64,000 nt of DNA from an uncultured Campylobacter sp. (GTDB taxonomy: Bacteria > Campylobacterota > Campylobacteria > Campylobacterales > Campylobacteraceae). The stretch spans positions 29,401-93,400 of the forward strand of contig NZ_CALHVM010000047.1 in NCBI RefSeq assembly GCF_938039205.1. The letters are read 5' to 3'. Within the stretch, counting starts at the first letter, position 1; each line of letters opens with the position of its first letter. The notes beneath the pieces are model-generated. The model did not search any database and was not told the DNA's origin. It saw nothing but the letters and a program-made list of their open reading frames with translations. This document shows, in pieces, positions 1 to 9,359 of this stretch. Made by a program: the position numbers and the translations under genes.

Positions 1-811
1 GCTTTACGCGAGATTTTTCCAAAAGGCTTTGCGAGATCTAGGCTACCTCAGAGACGACGAGCCGTTTGAGCGCCTGCTTACTCAGGGCATGGTACTAAAA
101 GACGGCAAAAAAATGAGTAAAAGCAAAGGCAACGTGGTCGATCCAGATGACATCATACATAAATACGGCGCCGATACGGCTAGGCTTTTTATCCTATTTG
201 CCGCGCCTCCGCAAAAAGAGCTTGAGTGGAACGACAGTGCGGTCGAGGGCGCGTTTAGATTTTTAAACCGCCTATACGAACGAAGCTCGGGCGTAAAAAG
301 ATGCATGCAAATCCCGCAGATAACGCACGCAAATTTGAGCAAAGAAGAAAAATACGCGCGTATGAAGGTTTATGAAGCGCTTAAAAAATCAAACGACGTT
401 TACGAGGAAAATTTTACGTTTAACACCCTAATCGCCGCCTGCATGGAGGCTCTAAATGCCGTAAACGCACAGGACAATCAGGACGTAACGACGGAAGCGT
501 TTTTTATCATCTTAAATTTGCTAGAACCTATCGTGCCGCACGTCGCAAACGAGCTTAGTGAGAAGTTATTTAGCAGGGCAAATTTTGCTCCGATAACTAT
601 TTTGGACGAGGTTTTTGAAAAAGATAGCTTAAATTTGGCTATCACAGTTAACGGCAAGAGACGCGGCGAATTTGAAGCGCCGAGTAGCGCAGGCGATGAC
701 GAGGTTTTAGCTCTAGCTAGACAAAGTGCGGCTAAATGGCTAGAAGGAAAAGAAATAATCAAACAAATTTACGTGAACGGCAAACTCGTAAATTTCGTAA
801 TAAAAGGCTAA
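1..811 (+). CDS. leuS: Leucyl-tRNA synthetase, C-terminal part (5' end outside window)
   Basis: Charges tRNA-Leu with leucine in the cytoplasm. The reading frame is open from base 2, so only the last ~270 residues are present. They include the class I signature KMSKSKGN just before VVDPDDII, which closes over ATP, then the helical anticodon-binding domain and the small C-terminal domain ending in IYVNGKLVNFVIKG. The KMSKS loop distinguishes it from ValRS/IleRS only through its surroundings, but the residues before it (LYARFFQKALRDLGY) are typical of LeuRS. The next gene starts 3 bases after the stop, so the two are probably co-transcribed. Confidence 0.96.
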   Translation, partial: LYARFFQKALRDLGYLRDDEPFERLLTQGMVLKDGKKMSKSKGNVVDPDDIIHKYGADTARLFILFAAPPQKELEWNDSAVEGAFRFLNRLYERSSGVKRCMQIPQITHANLSKEEKYARMKVYEALKKSNDVYEENFTFNTLIAACMEALNAVNAQDNQDVTTEAFFIILNLLEPIVPHVANELSEKLFSRANFAPITILDEVFEKDSLNLAITVNGKRRGEFEAPSSAGDDEVLALARQSAAKWLEGKEIIKQIYVNGKLVNFVIKG

Positions 812-814
812 ATC

Positions 815-1348
815 GTGAAGATAAAAATTTTACTACTTTTGGCGACTTTCATCTTGGTTGGATGCGGCTATAGGCCCGTCTCAAAGATCACGAACGACAT
901 AATGGGCGACCGTGTATACGTAAATGTGCTAATAAGCAAAGAAGAGCCTAAAAACAGCGTTTGGATCAAAGATAGCGTATTAGAGGGTATCGTAACAAGG
1001 CTGGGCAAACGCATAAGCTACGATAAAAACGAGCCAACCACCATAACCGTCTCGATCAAATCGCTTAACTATCAAGCGCTATTATATGATGAAAACGGCT
1101 ATGTGACGTCGTATAAAGCGATACTAACGCTAAATTTCGACACTAAGTTAAAAGGTGGCAAAACGCTATCGGTGACGACTTCGGGCGAGCACGACTTTAC
1201 CGTTTCGCAAAAGGTAAGGGATACTAGATTTGCAGACGGCGTTATCAGCGAGAGCGAAAAGTATAACGCTATAAAAGAGGCTTCGCAGGAGGCTTTTGAC
1301 GAATATATCGCCGTGCTTGCGGTAAAAGGGCTAAAAAATGGCGACTAG
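815..1348 (+). CDS. lptE: LptE-like LPS-assembly lipoprotein
   Basis: Predicted outer-membrane lipoprotein of 177 residues. LptE plugs the LptD barrel and helps deliver lipopolysaccharide to the outer leaflet. A GTG start at 815 is followed by a lipoprotein signal peptide with lipobox LVGC (Cys near residue 17) and then a mature domain beginning GYRPVSKI. Sequence conservation in this family is low. The assignment rests on the lipobox, the size, the GYRP start typical of LptE, and the position directly after leuS, where C. jejuni has its LptE gene. The 3' end overlaps the diguanylate cyclase gene by 11 bases, so translation is probably coupled. Confidence 0.78.
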   Translation: MKIKILLLLATFILVGCGYRPVSKITNDIMGDRVYVNVLISKEEPKNSVWIKDSVLEGIVTRLGKRISYDKNEPTTITVSIKSLNYQALLYDENGYVTSYKAILTLNFDTKLKGGKTLSVTTSGEHDFTVSQKVRDTRFADGVISESEKYNAIKEASQEAFDEYIAVLAVKGLKNGD

Positions 1349-2873
1349 CGTCAGCCAAGTCATAAAAGAATCAATCCAGACCATGAAAGAGCGCGGGCTC
1401 ATGCTAACTCCGGATAACTACGCCGAGGTTTTTTGCGAGATAGCGAAAAAAAACGGCGTAATAGTGCCTGATTGCCAGAAGCTTGAAAAATACTCGGCTC
1501 GCCTAAACGACGAGCTTAAGGCGCAGCTAAAACAAAAAAACGTAAGAAACTTGGACGAGCTTTTTGCTTTTATGGCGGCTAGGCTAAATTCGCCCGGCCT
1601 AGCCGAGTATCCAAAACTAATAAATGCACTCGTAGCTATGAATAAAAAGGTTTTTCAGGCCGTAGCTTCGTTGCACAATAAAAATGCTAAAAATTTAGCC
1701 GAAGCAAGCTCGGAAGCCCTAAATAGAAGACTAGATGCGCAAGCCATAGATAGAATAAAAGACAAATGGTTCGATTTTTTAACCGATTACGACGATAGTT
1801 TTTTGAAAAGATTGGGCGTTTACGGCGTTAAAAATTTTAGCGACTTAAAAGATATCGTTGCTGAGCTTGAGGATGTTTTGACGAAAGAGCAGGCTTGCGA
1901 AAAACTAGTTCCGCTCGTATCGGATATGCTAAGGCCTTCTATTACCGATAAAATCGACGGCGAGATAGAAAAAGTAAATAAAATTTTAAAAAGCGATCCA
2001 AAGCTTTTAGAAGAGTTCTCGGTTAGAAAAAATATAGAAATTTTGACCAAAAAGCGTATCGAGCTTGATAGGGCCGAGGTTTCGACGAAAGTTGGAGCGC
2101 TAGATAAGGTTTTGGACGGTATAAACGATCAAATATCAAGCCTGATCAGCAGTTCTTCTAAAAGTTCAAGCCAGATGCAGTTTATCAAAAACGATCTAAA
2201 TTCGATAAATTTAAACGAAGATAGCTTTGAGGGGATCAGGGATAAGTTAAAAAATATCGCCGATACCTTGGACGTCGAGGTTAGGCAATTGGGCGAGCAG
2301 ATGCTAAGCGATCAGCAAACTATACAAGAACTACAAGCTAAAGTTAGCAGGCTAGAAGTAGAGTTAGAAAGCGCGAAAGCCGAGAGTAAAGAGGATTTTT
2401 TAACTAAAACAGCGACTAAAAAAGCGTTAATGGAAGAGCTTGGGCGTTTAGAGATTGATTTTTTACAACAAAATGCCGACTATGCCGTGTGTTTTTTTGA
2501 CATAGATCATTTTAAAAATATAAACGATATATACGGGCACGACGCCGGCGACGTAATAATAGCAAGCGTAGGAAAAACTCTTAGGGGTAACTCTAGGGAA
2601 GTCGATTTCGTAGCTAGATACGGCGGCGAGGAGTTTGTGGTTTTGTTGCCGGGGTTTGATATAGCACAGAGTATAGAGTTTGCGGACAAGGTGCGCGATG
2701 CGCTAAAAAACTCCAAATTTTTATACAAAGACGAGCGCATTAGCGTTACGGTGAGTTGCGGCGTTGCGATACGTAGCCAAAATCAAAGCCAAGCAGCCGT
2801 ACTAGAAGCTTCGGATAAAATGCTATACCAGGCTAAGCAAAACGGCAGAGATCAGGTGATGCCTAAAATTTAA
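1338..2873 (+). CDS. Diguanylate cyclase (GGDEF domain) with long helical N-terminus
   Basis: Predicted to make cyclic di-GMP from two GTP. The C-terminal ~165 residues form a GGDEF domain: DFLTKTATKKAL at its start, the FFDIDHFK metal/GTP motif and the active-site GGEEF near residue 428. RxxD (REVD) sits five residues before GGEEF, which is the inhibitory I-site, so product feedback is expected. Residues 1–290 resemble no domain I recognise. They look largely helical, with a probable coiled coil near residues 290–350. No transmembrane segment or receiver domain is visible. The gene overlaps lptE upstream and folC downstream (TAATG). An A8 run lies at 1446–1453. Confidence 0.88.
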   Translation: MATSVSQVIKESIQTMKERGLMLTPDNYAEVFCEIAKKNGVIVPDCQKLEKYSARLNDELKAQLKQKNVRNLDELFAFMAARLNSPGLAEYPKLINALVAMNKKVFQAVASLHNKNAKNLAEASSEALNRRLDAQAIDRIKDKWFDFLTDYDDSFLKRLGVYGVKNFSDLKDIVAELEDVLTKEQACEKLVPLVSDMLRPSITDKIDGEIEKVNKILKSDPKLLEEFSVRKNIEILTKKRIELDRAEVSTKVGALDKVLDGINDQISSLISSSSKSSSQMQFIKNDLNSINLNEDSFEGIRDKLKNIADTLDVEVRQLGEQMLSDQQTIQELQAKVSRLEVELESAKAESKEDFLTKTATKKALMEELGRLEIDFLQQNADYAVCFFDIDHFKNINDIYGHDAGDVIIASVGKTLRGNSREVDFVARYGGEEFVVLLPGFDIAQSIEFADKVRDALKNSKFLYKDERISVTVSCGVAIRSQNQSQAAVLEASDKMLYQAKQNGRDQVMPKI

Positions 2874-4027
2874 TGAAACTAGAATATTTTTTAGAAAACA
2901 AACCCCTTTTTTATAAGGAAATCAACCGCGCGCGTATGCCAAATGCCTTTAAATTCGTGCAGGGCGCGTTTAAAATACCAAAAATCATCCATCTAATCGG
3001 CACGAACGGCAAGGGTAGCACGGGGCGATTTTTAGCGCAGATGCTCGCTCGCGGCCATAGCGTCGGACACTATACGAGCCCCCATATTTTCGAGTTTTGC
3101 GAGAGATTTTGGATGAACGGCGCCGTAGCTAGCGCAGACGCGCTCGAGACGGCTCACGAGAGGCTGATTAAAATTTTACCTCCCGAGGTCGCGCGCTCGC
3201 TTTCGTATTTCGAGTATGCGACGATGCTTTGCGCTCCGCTTTTTGAGGGGTGCGACTTTTTCGTCTGCGAGGCTGGCGTAGGTGGCGAATTTGACGCTAC
3301 GAACGTATTTGACAAGCGTCTTAGCCTCTTTACTCCGATCGGTTTTGACCACACGGCGCTGCTGGGCGATACGCTAGAGCAGATTGCGACGACTAAATTT
3401 AACGCGATGGCGGACGCTGCTTTGATGAACGACGACATGAACGAGCTTTGCGTCGGTATCGCGCGAAAAATCGCCGCTAAAAAGGGCGCAACGCTCAAAT
3501 TTGCGTCCGAAAATTTAAGCAACGAGGATAAAAACGAGATTAAAATTTACGCGGAGAAATTCGGCTTGCCCGAGTTTTTGCGCTCAAATTTGGCCCTTAG
3601 CTCTTCGGCTTTTAGGGAGCTTGGGTTTAGCTTAAATTTGGCAAATTTAGGTGCGCTAGATCTTGGCGGACGTTGCGAAAAGATCGCGCCAAACGTAACG
3701 ATCGACGTCGGGCACAATGAGATGGCGGCGCAAGCTCTAGCTAAAAAATTTGCGGGTAAAAAGCTAAATTTGATCTTTAACGCCTTTGCCGATAAGGACA
3801 TAAAAGCCGTCCTAAAGGCGATCAAACCGATCGTTAAAAAAACTTACATCATCGAGTACGAGACGCCTGGTCGCGAGCTAGCAACAGCGCAGGTGAAAGA
3901 GGCTTTGCAGGAGCTTGGTATGGAGTTTGCGGACTTTACGGACGTGCGCGCGGACGAGGAGTATCTGGCGTTCGGGTCGTTTTACCTCGTGGAAGCCTTC
4001 TTAAAAAGGTACCGCGGTGCAAAGTGA
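2873..4027 (+). CDS. folC: Folylpolyglutamate / dihydrofolate synthase
   Basis: Mur-ligase-family enzyme that adds glutamate to (dihydro)folate using ATP. The N-terminal P-loop is GTNGKGSTG (residues ~43–51), followed by SVGHYTSPH, where the TSPH motif is characteristic of FolC. VCEAGVGGEFDATN and GFDHTALLGDT follow, and IDVGHNE marks the C-terminal domain. At 384 residues it is slightly shorter than the E. coli enzyme, as in other Campylobacter. The ATG overlaps the upstream stop by one base (TAATG), and the end overlaps mfd by 11 bases. A single enzyme probably does both synthase steps, but this cannot be shown from sequence alone. Confidence 0.94.
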   Translation: MKLEYFLENKPLFYKEINRARMPNAFKFVQGAFKIPKIIHLIGTNGKGSTGRFLAQMLARGHSVGHYTSPHIFEFCERFWMNGAVASADALETAHERLIKILPPEVARSLSYFEYATMLCAPLFEGCDFFVCEAGVGGEFDATNVFDKRLSLFTPIGFDHTALLGDTLEQIATTKFNAMADAALMNDDMNELCVGIARKIAAKKGATLKFASENLSNEDKNEIKIYAEKFGLPEFLRSNLALSSSAFRELGFSLNLANLGALDLGGRCEKIAPNVTIDVGHNEMAAQALAKKFAGKKLNLIFNAFADKDIKAVLKAIKPIVKKTYIIEYETPGRELATAQVKEALQELGMEFADFTDVRADEEYLAFGSFYLVEAFLKRYRGAK

Positions 4028-6974
4028 GGTTTTTGAGTATTTTTTAAACGGAGGCGATGCGCAGCTGCTCGTCTGCGAGGATGACAAGGAGGCTATCGCG
4101 GCTCTTAGCGCGGCGGAATTTGCCGGGTTTAAGGCCTTTAGATTGCCTGATTTTAGGGCGCGCGAGGGCGATGATCTGCGTAGCTTTAGCGCCGAGCTTT
4201 TTGAGCTCTCCTCCGAGTTATCTAAATTTTACGAATTTAAGGGCAAAAAGGTCCTCATTAGCCCTGTTTGCACGGTGCTAAACAAACTTCCCGGCAAAAA
4301 ACATCTACAAAAGCTAACGCTAAATTTCGGCGACAAAATCGACCCCAAAGAGTTAGCCCAAAAGCTACTGCGCTTTGGCTACGAGGCGGTCGATATCGTG
4401 GAGAGCGAGGGCGAGTTTTGCGTTCGCGGCGAGATCATCGACGTTTTTTGCGTCGGCGCGCAGGAGCCAAACCGCATTTTGCTATTTGACGACGAGATAG
4501 AGAGCATCAGGCACTACAGCACGCAAACGCAAATTTCAAATAAAACCGAGCTAAAAAGCGTTGAAATTTCGCCTTTTATCGCGGCTCTGGGCGAGGCCGA
4601 GTTTGAAAAAACCTCCGAAAAAATAAAAGATATGCAAACGGACGCGCTAATCAGCGACCTAAAGACGCTCGGATTTTGGGCGATAGACGGTTTTATCGAC
4701 TATACGCGCGAATTTAAAACGGTTTTAACGAAAAAATTTGACGGCTTTGAGCGCGATCTGGGCGAGGTGGCAAATTTGCCCGTACTGCCCGCGGCCAAAG
4801 TTTATAAAGACTTAAGCGTAACTTTAAACGCTGATTTTTTCGAGCTAAATAAAAATAAAAAGATCAAGGTTTTAGCGCGCAACGAGGGGCTTTTTAATGC
4901 ATTAAATTTGAGCGAATACAAAAACGTAGAGTTCGTGCAAACCGAGGCGGCGTTAAATTTAGTCTCGGCGACCGAGATTATCGTCTCGCTAAATAAATTT
5001 GAAAAGAAAAAACGCGCCAAAAAGCCAAGCTTAGTGATCGACGAGCTAAAAGCCGGCGACTACGTCGTGCACGAGGAGTATGGCATCGGCAAATTTACGG
5101 GGCTTGAAAAGCTAACCGTGCTAGGCAGGACGCGCGAGTTCGTCGTGATCGTTTATCAAAACGAGGACAAGCTGCTTTTGCCAGTCGAACATCTAAATTT
5201 GATCGATCGCTACGTCGCGGGTAGCGGCAGTATCGCGGTTTTAGACCGCTTGGGTAAGGCAAATTTCGCCAAGATAAAAGAAAAAGTTAGAGCCAAGCTT
5301 TTTGTAATCGCGTCAAAGATTATTTCGCTAGCCGCCCAGCGCGAGCTAATCCGCGGCGAGATCATCGCAAAAGATGACGCAGAGTATCTAAATTTCTTAC
5401 AAAATGCGGGGTTTGCCTACACTAGAGATCAGGAGCGCGCGTCAAACGACATCTCAAACGACCTAAAAAGCGGCAAGGTAATGGATAGGCTGCTTAGCGG
5501 CGACGTGGGATTTGGCAAGACCGAGGTCGCGATGAATGCGATATTTAAATGCGTAAAATCTGGCTTTCAAGCGCTATTTTTCGTACCGACGACGCTTCTT
5601 AGCTCACAGCATTTTAAAAGCCTAAAAGAGCGGCTGGGCAAATTTGACGTTAGCGTCTTTAAACTCGATCGCTTCACGAGCGCAAAGGAAAAAGCGGCCG
5701 CGGTTAAGGCACTGGAGGCGGGGCAGCCTTGCGTTTGCGTTGGTACGCACTCGCTTTTATCGGTAAAGCCCTCAAATTTGGGCCTCATCATCATCGATGA
5801 GGAGCATAAATTCGGCGTCAAGCAAAAGGAAAAACTAAAAGAGATCTCAAGCGCCTCGCACGTACTATCTATGAGTGCGACGCCGATACCGCGCAGCCTA
5901 AATATGGCGCTTTCAAGCGTCAAAGGCTACTCCGTACTACAAACTCCGCCAAGCTCGCGACTGGACGTGCGAACCAGCGTGCGCGAGTGGGATGAAAAGG
6001 CGGTAAAAGAGGCCGTCATGCGCGAACTGCGCCGCGGCGGGCAAATTTTTTATATCCACAACCACATCGCCACGATGCCTCAGGCAAAAAAGCAAATTTT
6101 AGACATCATGCCAAATTTACGCATCCTCACGCTGCACTCCAAGATCGACGCCAAAACGACCGAAGAGGAGATGATGAAGTTTGAAAACGGCGAATACGAC
6201 GTGCTGCTAAGCACCAGCATCGTAGAAAGCGGCATACATCTGCCAAACGTAAACACCATCATCATCGAGAGCGCGAATAAATTCGGCATCGCAGACCTAC
6301 ATCAGCTGCGCGGACGCGTCGGCAGGAGCGACAAGCAGGCGTATTGCTACTTCCTTGTCGAGGATAAAAACGCCCTAAGCGCAGACGCTCTAAAACGCCT
6401 AGTTGCGCTTGAGAGCAACTCGTTTTTAGGCTCAGGCAGCGTGCTAGCCTACCACGATCTAGAAATCAGGGGCGGCGGCAACCTCGTCGGCGAAGCCCAA
6501 AGCGGCCATATCGAGGCGATCGGCTACTCGCTCTACATCAAAATGCTCGAAGAAGAGATAAATAAACTGCTAAATAAAGAGAGCTTTGAGAGCGCAAAAA
6601 TCGATCTGAAACTCAGCATAAACGCGTTTTTAAACTCGGAGTTTATCGGCGAGGATAGGCTGCGCCTGGAGCTTTATAGACGGCTTAGCAAGTGCAAAGA
6701 GGTGGCCGAGGTTTACGAGATAGAGGGCGAGATCGAGGATAGATTCGGCAAGCCGGACATCTACACCAAGCAGTTTTTAAGCCTCATTATAATTAAAATT
6801 CTAGCTATAAAAGCGGGCTTTAAAGCCATCTCAAACGCCGAGCAAAATATCATGCTAACCGCGCAAAACGGCGAGCAAACCAGGCTAAAATCAAAGAGTA
6901 AAGACGATGATGACGTGATAGAGGAGATCTTGATCTATCTTAGAAAACTAAACAAAGGACGGGCGGAAAAATGA
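4017..6974 (+). CDS. mfd: Transcription-repair coupling factor Mfd
   Basis: A 985-residue SF2 translocase that removes RNA polymerase stalled at DNA lesions and recruits UvrA. In order it has an N-terminal UvrB-homology region, the RNA-polymerase-interacting CarD-like domain (LKAGDYVVHEEYGIGKF, about residue 345), Walker A GDVGFGKTEVA (about 495–505), the DEEH box (IIIDEEHKFGVKQKEK), SATPIPRSL, motif VI QLRGRVGRS, and a TRCF domain after EIRGGGNLVGEAQSGH. The start is GTG at 4017, inside the end of folC. The 3' end overlaps the next gene by four bases (ATGA). Length and motif set are complete. Confidence 0.96.
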   Translation: MQSEVFEYFLNGGDAQLLVCEDDKEAIAALSAAEFAGFKAFRLPDFRAREGDDLRSFSAELFELSSELSKFYEFKGKKVLISPVCTVLNKLPGKKHLQKLTLNFGDKIDPKELAQKLLRFGYEAVDIVESEGEFCVRGEIIDVFCVGAQEPNRILLFDDEIESIRHYSTQTQISNKTELKSVEISPFIAALGEAEFEKTSEKIKDMQTDALISDLKTLGFWAIDGFIDYTREFKTVLTKKFDGFERDLGEVANLPVLPAAKVYKDLSVTLNADFFELNKNKKIKVLARNEGLFNALNLSEYKNVEFVQTEAALNLVSATEIIVSLNKFEKKKRAKKPSLVIDELKAGDYVVHEEYGIGKFTGLEKLTVLGRTREFVVIVYQNEDKLLLPVEHLNLIDRYVAGSGSIAVLDRLGKANFAKIKEKVRAKLFVIASKIISLAAQRELIRGEIIAKDDAEYLNFLQNAGFAYTRDQERASNDISNDLKSGKVMDRLLSGDVGFGKTEVAMNAIFKCVKSGFQALFFVPTTLLSSQHFKSLKERLGKFDVSVFKLDRFTSAKEKAAAVKALEAGQPCVCVGTHSLLSVKPSNLGLIIIDEEHKFGVKQKEKLKEISSASHVLSMSATPIPRSLNMALSSVKGYSVLQTPPSSRLDVRTSVREWDEKAVKEAVMRELRRGGQIFYIHNHIATMPQAKKQILDIMPNLRILTLHSKIDAKTTEEEMMKFENGEYDVLLSTSIVESGIHLPNVNTIIIESANKFGIADLHQLRGRVGRSDKQAYCYFLVEDKNALSADALKRLVALESNSFLGSGSVLAYHDLEIRGGGNLVGEAQSGHIEAIGYSLYIKMLEEEINKLLNKESFESAKIDLKLSINAFLNSEFIGEDRLRLELYRRLSKCKEVAEVYEIEGEIEDRFGKPDIYTKQFLSLIIIKILAIKAGFKAISNAEQNIMLTAQNGEQTRLKSKSKDDDDVIEEILIYLRKLNKGRAEK

Positions 6975-7732
6975 TAGACTGGAATACGACTGCCGCAGCG
7001 ATTTACAGGCGTAAATTTGGCGCATTAAAAGGCGTGATAGACGTTGATTTCACGCAGCTTGAGGGGCTTGTGGGGATCGAAAAGCAAAAAGAAGATCTTG
7101 TAGAAAATACGCGAAATTTTTTAGAGGGTAAGGGCGCAAATCACGCGATACTGTGGGGCGCGCGAGGCTGTGGCAAAAGCAGCCTGGTTAAGGCCGTTTT
7201 TACTAAATTTTACCCGGAGGGCTTGCGGCTTATAGAGCTAAAAAACGACGAGCTAGAGATGATACCCGAGATCATTTACGAGATCAGGGATAGCAACTTT
7301 AAATTTATCGTTTTTTGCGACGATCTTAGCTTTGAGACTGGGGACAGGAGCTATAAATTTTTAAAACCCGTGCTTGAAGGCTCGATCGAAAAAGCGCCTA
7401 AAAACGTGCTAGTTTACGCCACATCAAACCGTCGTCACCTGGTTAGCGAGCTAAAAAGCGATAACGAAGGTGCAAAGGTCAGCGAGACTGAGCTGCACTA
7501 TAGCGACGCGGTCGAGGAAAAGATCGCGCTAAGCGATAGATTCGGGCTTTGGCTCAGCTTTTATCAGGGCAGCTTTACGGACTATCTAAAGATCGTGGAT
7601 TTTTATTTTAAAGATTTTACTGGCGACAGAGCCATGCTTCACGAACTAGCTAGGCAATACGCCCAGCTTCGCGCGAGCCGCTCGGGACGCACCGCGAGGC
7701 AGTTTTATCTAAGCTATAAAGATAAAATTTGA
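6971..7732 (+). CDS. DUF815-family AAA+ ATPase
   Basis: A 253-residue ATPase of the DUF815 family. Walker A is GARGCGKSS (about residues 63–71), the Walker B-like motif is FIVFCDDLSFE, and sensor-type segments include VLVYATSNRRHLV. The family function is not established. A C. jejuni homologue follows mfd in the same way, which suggests a conserved but unproven link. The ATG overlaps the mfd stop (ATGA), and the stop overlaps the ATG of the next gene, so the three genes look like one operon. Confidence 0.86.
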   Translation: MIDWNTTAAAIYRRKFGALKGVIDVDFTQLEGLVGIEKQKEDLVENTRNFLEGKGANHAILWGARGCGKSSLVKAVFTKFYPEGLRLIELKNDELEMIPEIIYEIRDSNFKFIVFCDDLSFETGDRSYKFLKPVLEGSIEKAPKNVLVYATSNRRHLVSELKSDNEGAKVSETELHYSDAVEEKIALSDRFGLWLSFYQGSFTDYLKIVDFYFKDFTGDRAMLHELARQYAQLRASRSGRTARQFYLSYKDKI

Positions 7733-8547
7733 TGGCAAATTTAACTAGAGTGGGATTTGTCGGCGACATCGTCGGACGCGCTGGACGAAGCGCGGTTATA
7801 CAAAATTTGCCCAAATTTAAGCGCGAGTTCAAGCTTGACTTTATCGTCGCAAACGCCGAAAACGCGAGCGGCGGCTTCGGTCTAACCGCGACAAACGCGC
7901 ACGAGTTGCTAGGCTGTGGTATCGACGCGATCACGGGCGGCAACCACAGCTTTGATAAAAAAGACGTAGTCGCGCTGATGGACGCCCTGCCTATCATCCG
8001 TCCTTACAACCACTTTGCTGGTACGGCCGGGCGCGGCGCGATAAATTTGAGCAAAGAGAGCAAGAGCCTAAGCGTGGTAAATTTGATGGGGCACTACGGC
8101 TTGCCGCATACGAACAACGCCTTTTTGGAGGCCGAGCGCGCACTAGGCGAGTGCGAGAGCGAAAATATCCTAATAGACTTTCACGCCGAGGCCACGAGCG
8201 AGAAAAACGCCTTTTTTAGGCTATTTTGCGGGCGAGTAGGCGCGATAGCCGGCACTCACACGCACGTGGGCACTGATGATCTTCAAATTTTAAACGGCAC
8301 GGCCTACGTGAGCGACGTAGGGCTTAGCGGGGCGTTTGACGGCGTCATCGGTATGGACGCGGAAGCGCCTGTGAAGAGCTTTTTAACGGGACTTAAGCAC
8401 TCGTTTAAGGTAAATGAAAAATGCAGGCGAATCTTTCAAATGGTCGTGTTTGAATTTGACGGCGGACGCTGCACGGATGCCTTTAAGGTCCGCGTGATAG
8501 ACGGCGTTAGCGAGCCTTTGGTGCAGCGAGCGGTTAAATTTATATAA
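7732..8547 (+). CDS. YmdB-family metallophosphoesterase
   Basis: About 271 residues, of the TIGR00282 / YmdB family. Members hydrolyse cyclic nucleotides or related phosphodiesters with a two-metal centre, and the Bacillus member has 2',3'-cNMP phosphodiesterase activity. Visible motifs are RVGFVGDIVGRAG (first metal ligand Asp), VANAENASGG, TGGNHSFDKK (GNH), IDFHAEATSEK and AGTHTHVGTDD. I use ATG at 7732, which overlaps the upstream TGA by one base; a TTG immediately before it is less likely. The cellular substrate here is unknown. Confidence 0.86.
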   Translation: MANLTRVGFVGDIVGRAGRSAVIQNLPKFKREFKLDFIVANAENASGGFGLTATNAHELLGCGIDAITGGNHSFDKKDVVALMDALPIIRPYNHFAGTAGRGAINLSKESKSLSVVNLMGHYGLPHTNNAFLEAERALGECESENILIDFHAEATSEKNAFFRLFCGRVGAIAGTHTHVGTDDLQILNGTAYVSDVGLSGAFDGVIGMDAEAPVKSFLTGLKHSFKVNEKCRRIFQMVVFEFDGGRCTDAFKVRVIDGVSEPLVQRAVKFI

Positions 8548-8682
8548 ACGAGTTCAAATTTGAGCCACGCAAGGCTAGCGACAGCTTTTACTCAAATTTA
8601 AGCGCGGCGGCGTTTTGGGCGGTAAATTTAAGCAAGAGCCGGGCGTAAAATTTGCTAATAAACAAAGAAAAAAAGGAAAACT

Positions 8683-9351
8683 ATGGATAGCACGCAGCTT
8701 TTTTTGGCACTAAAAAACGCGGGCGTAAAGGCTGACGCAGACGACCCTCTTTGGTGGCCAAATGCCGGCACCTTCGAGGTCGTGGTCGGCGCCGTTTTGA
8801 TACAAAATACCAACTGGAAAAACGCAGACAAAGCGCTAAATAATCTAAAAAACGCAAATTTGATGAGCGTGGAGGGCATCGTAAAAAAACCCGCGGCCGA
8901 GCTAGCCTTGCTCATAAAACCAAGCGGCTTTTATAACACCAAAGCAAAACGCCTAAAAACGCTTTGCGATGCGATTTTTAAAAAATTCGGCGATTTTGAA
9001 AATTTCAAAGAAAACGTAAGCCGCGAGTGGCTGCTTGGCGTCAAAGGCATCGGCGCGGAGACCTGCGACGCGGTGCTTTGCTACGCGTGCGGACGCGACG
9101 TGATGGTCGTTGATAGCTACGCTTTGCGGATTTTGAGCTTTTTTGGGTATGAGTTTGAAAGCTACGACGAGGCGCAGGAGTGGCTAGAGGCCGTAGATAG
9201 CGAGCAGATTTGCAAAGCCTACGGACGCGAGCTGGATATGAATGAAATTTACGCCAAATTTCACGGCAAGATAGTGGAGTTTTGCAAGGCGCACTTTAAC
9301 GGAAAGAGGCTAGACGAAGCAGGCGAAGAGATACTAAAATCCATAAAATAG
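8683..9351 (+). CDS. magIII: 3-methyladenine DNA glycosylase III (MagIII-like, HhH-GPD)
   Basis: Base-excision repair glycosylase of the endonuclease III superfamily, 222 residues. A helix-hairpin-helix (VKGIGAETCDAV, residues 120–131) is followed by the catalytic Asp of VMVVDSYAL (D144). The four-cysteine [4Fe-4S] loop of true endonuclease III is absent at the C-terminus. The overall sequence resembles Helicobacter pylori MagIII as I remember it (LLGVKGIG, CYAC, ARFHGKIVEF), which removes 3-methyladenine. RBS AAAGGAAA precedes the ATG. The 135 bases upstream contain no other gene. Confidence 0.85.
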   Translation: MDSTQLFLALKNAGVKADADDPLWWPNAGTFEVVVGAVLIQNTNWKNADKALNNLKNANLMSVEGIVKKPAAELALLIKPSGFYNTKAKRLKTLCDAIFKKFGDFENFKENVSREWLLGVKGIGAETCDAVLCYACGRDVMVVDSYALRILSFFGYEFESYDEAQEWLEAVDSEQICKAYGRELDMNEIYAKFHGKIVEFCKAHFNGKRLDEAGEEILKSIK

Positions 9352-9359
9352 GAGCAAAG

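Noticed and set aside
1446..1453. A8 tract in the diguanylate cyclase gene as a phase-variable switch
   Set aside because: The frame is intact, and runs of this length are common in Lys-rich Campylobacter genes. No evidence of variation.
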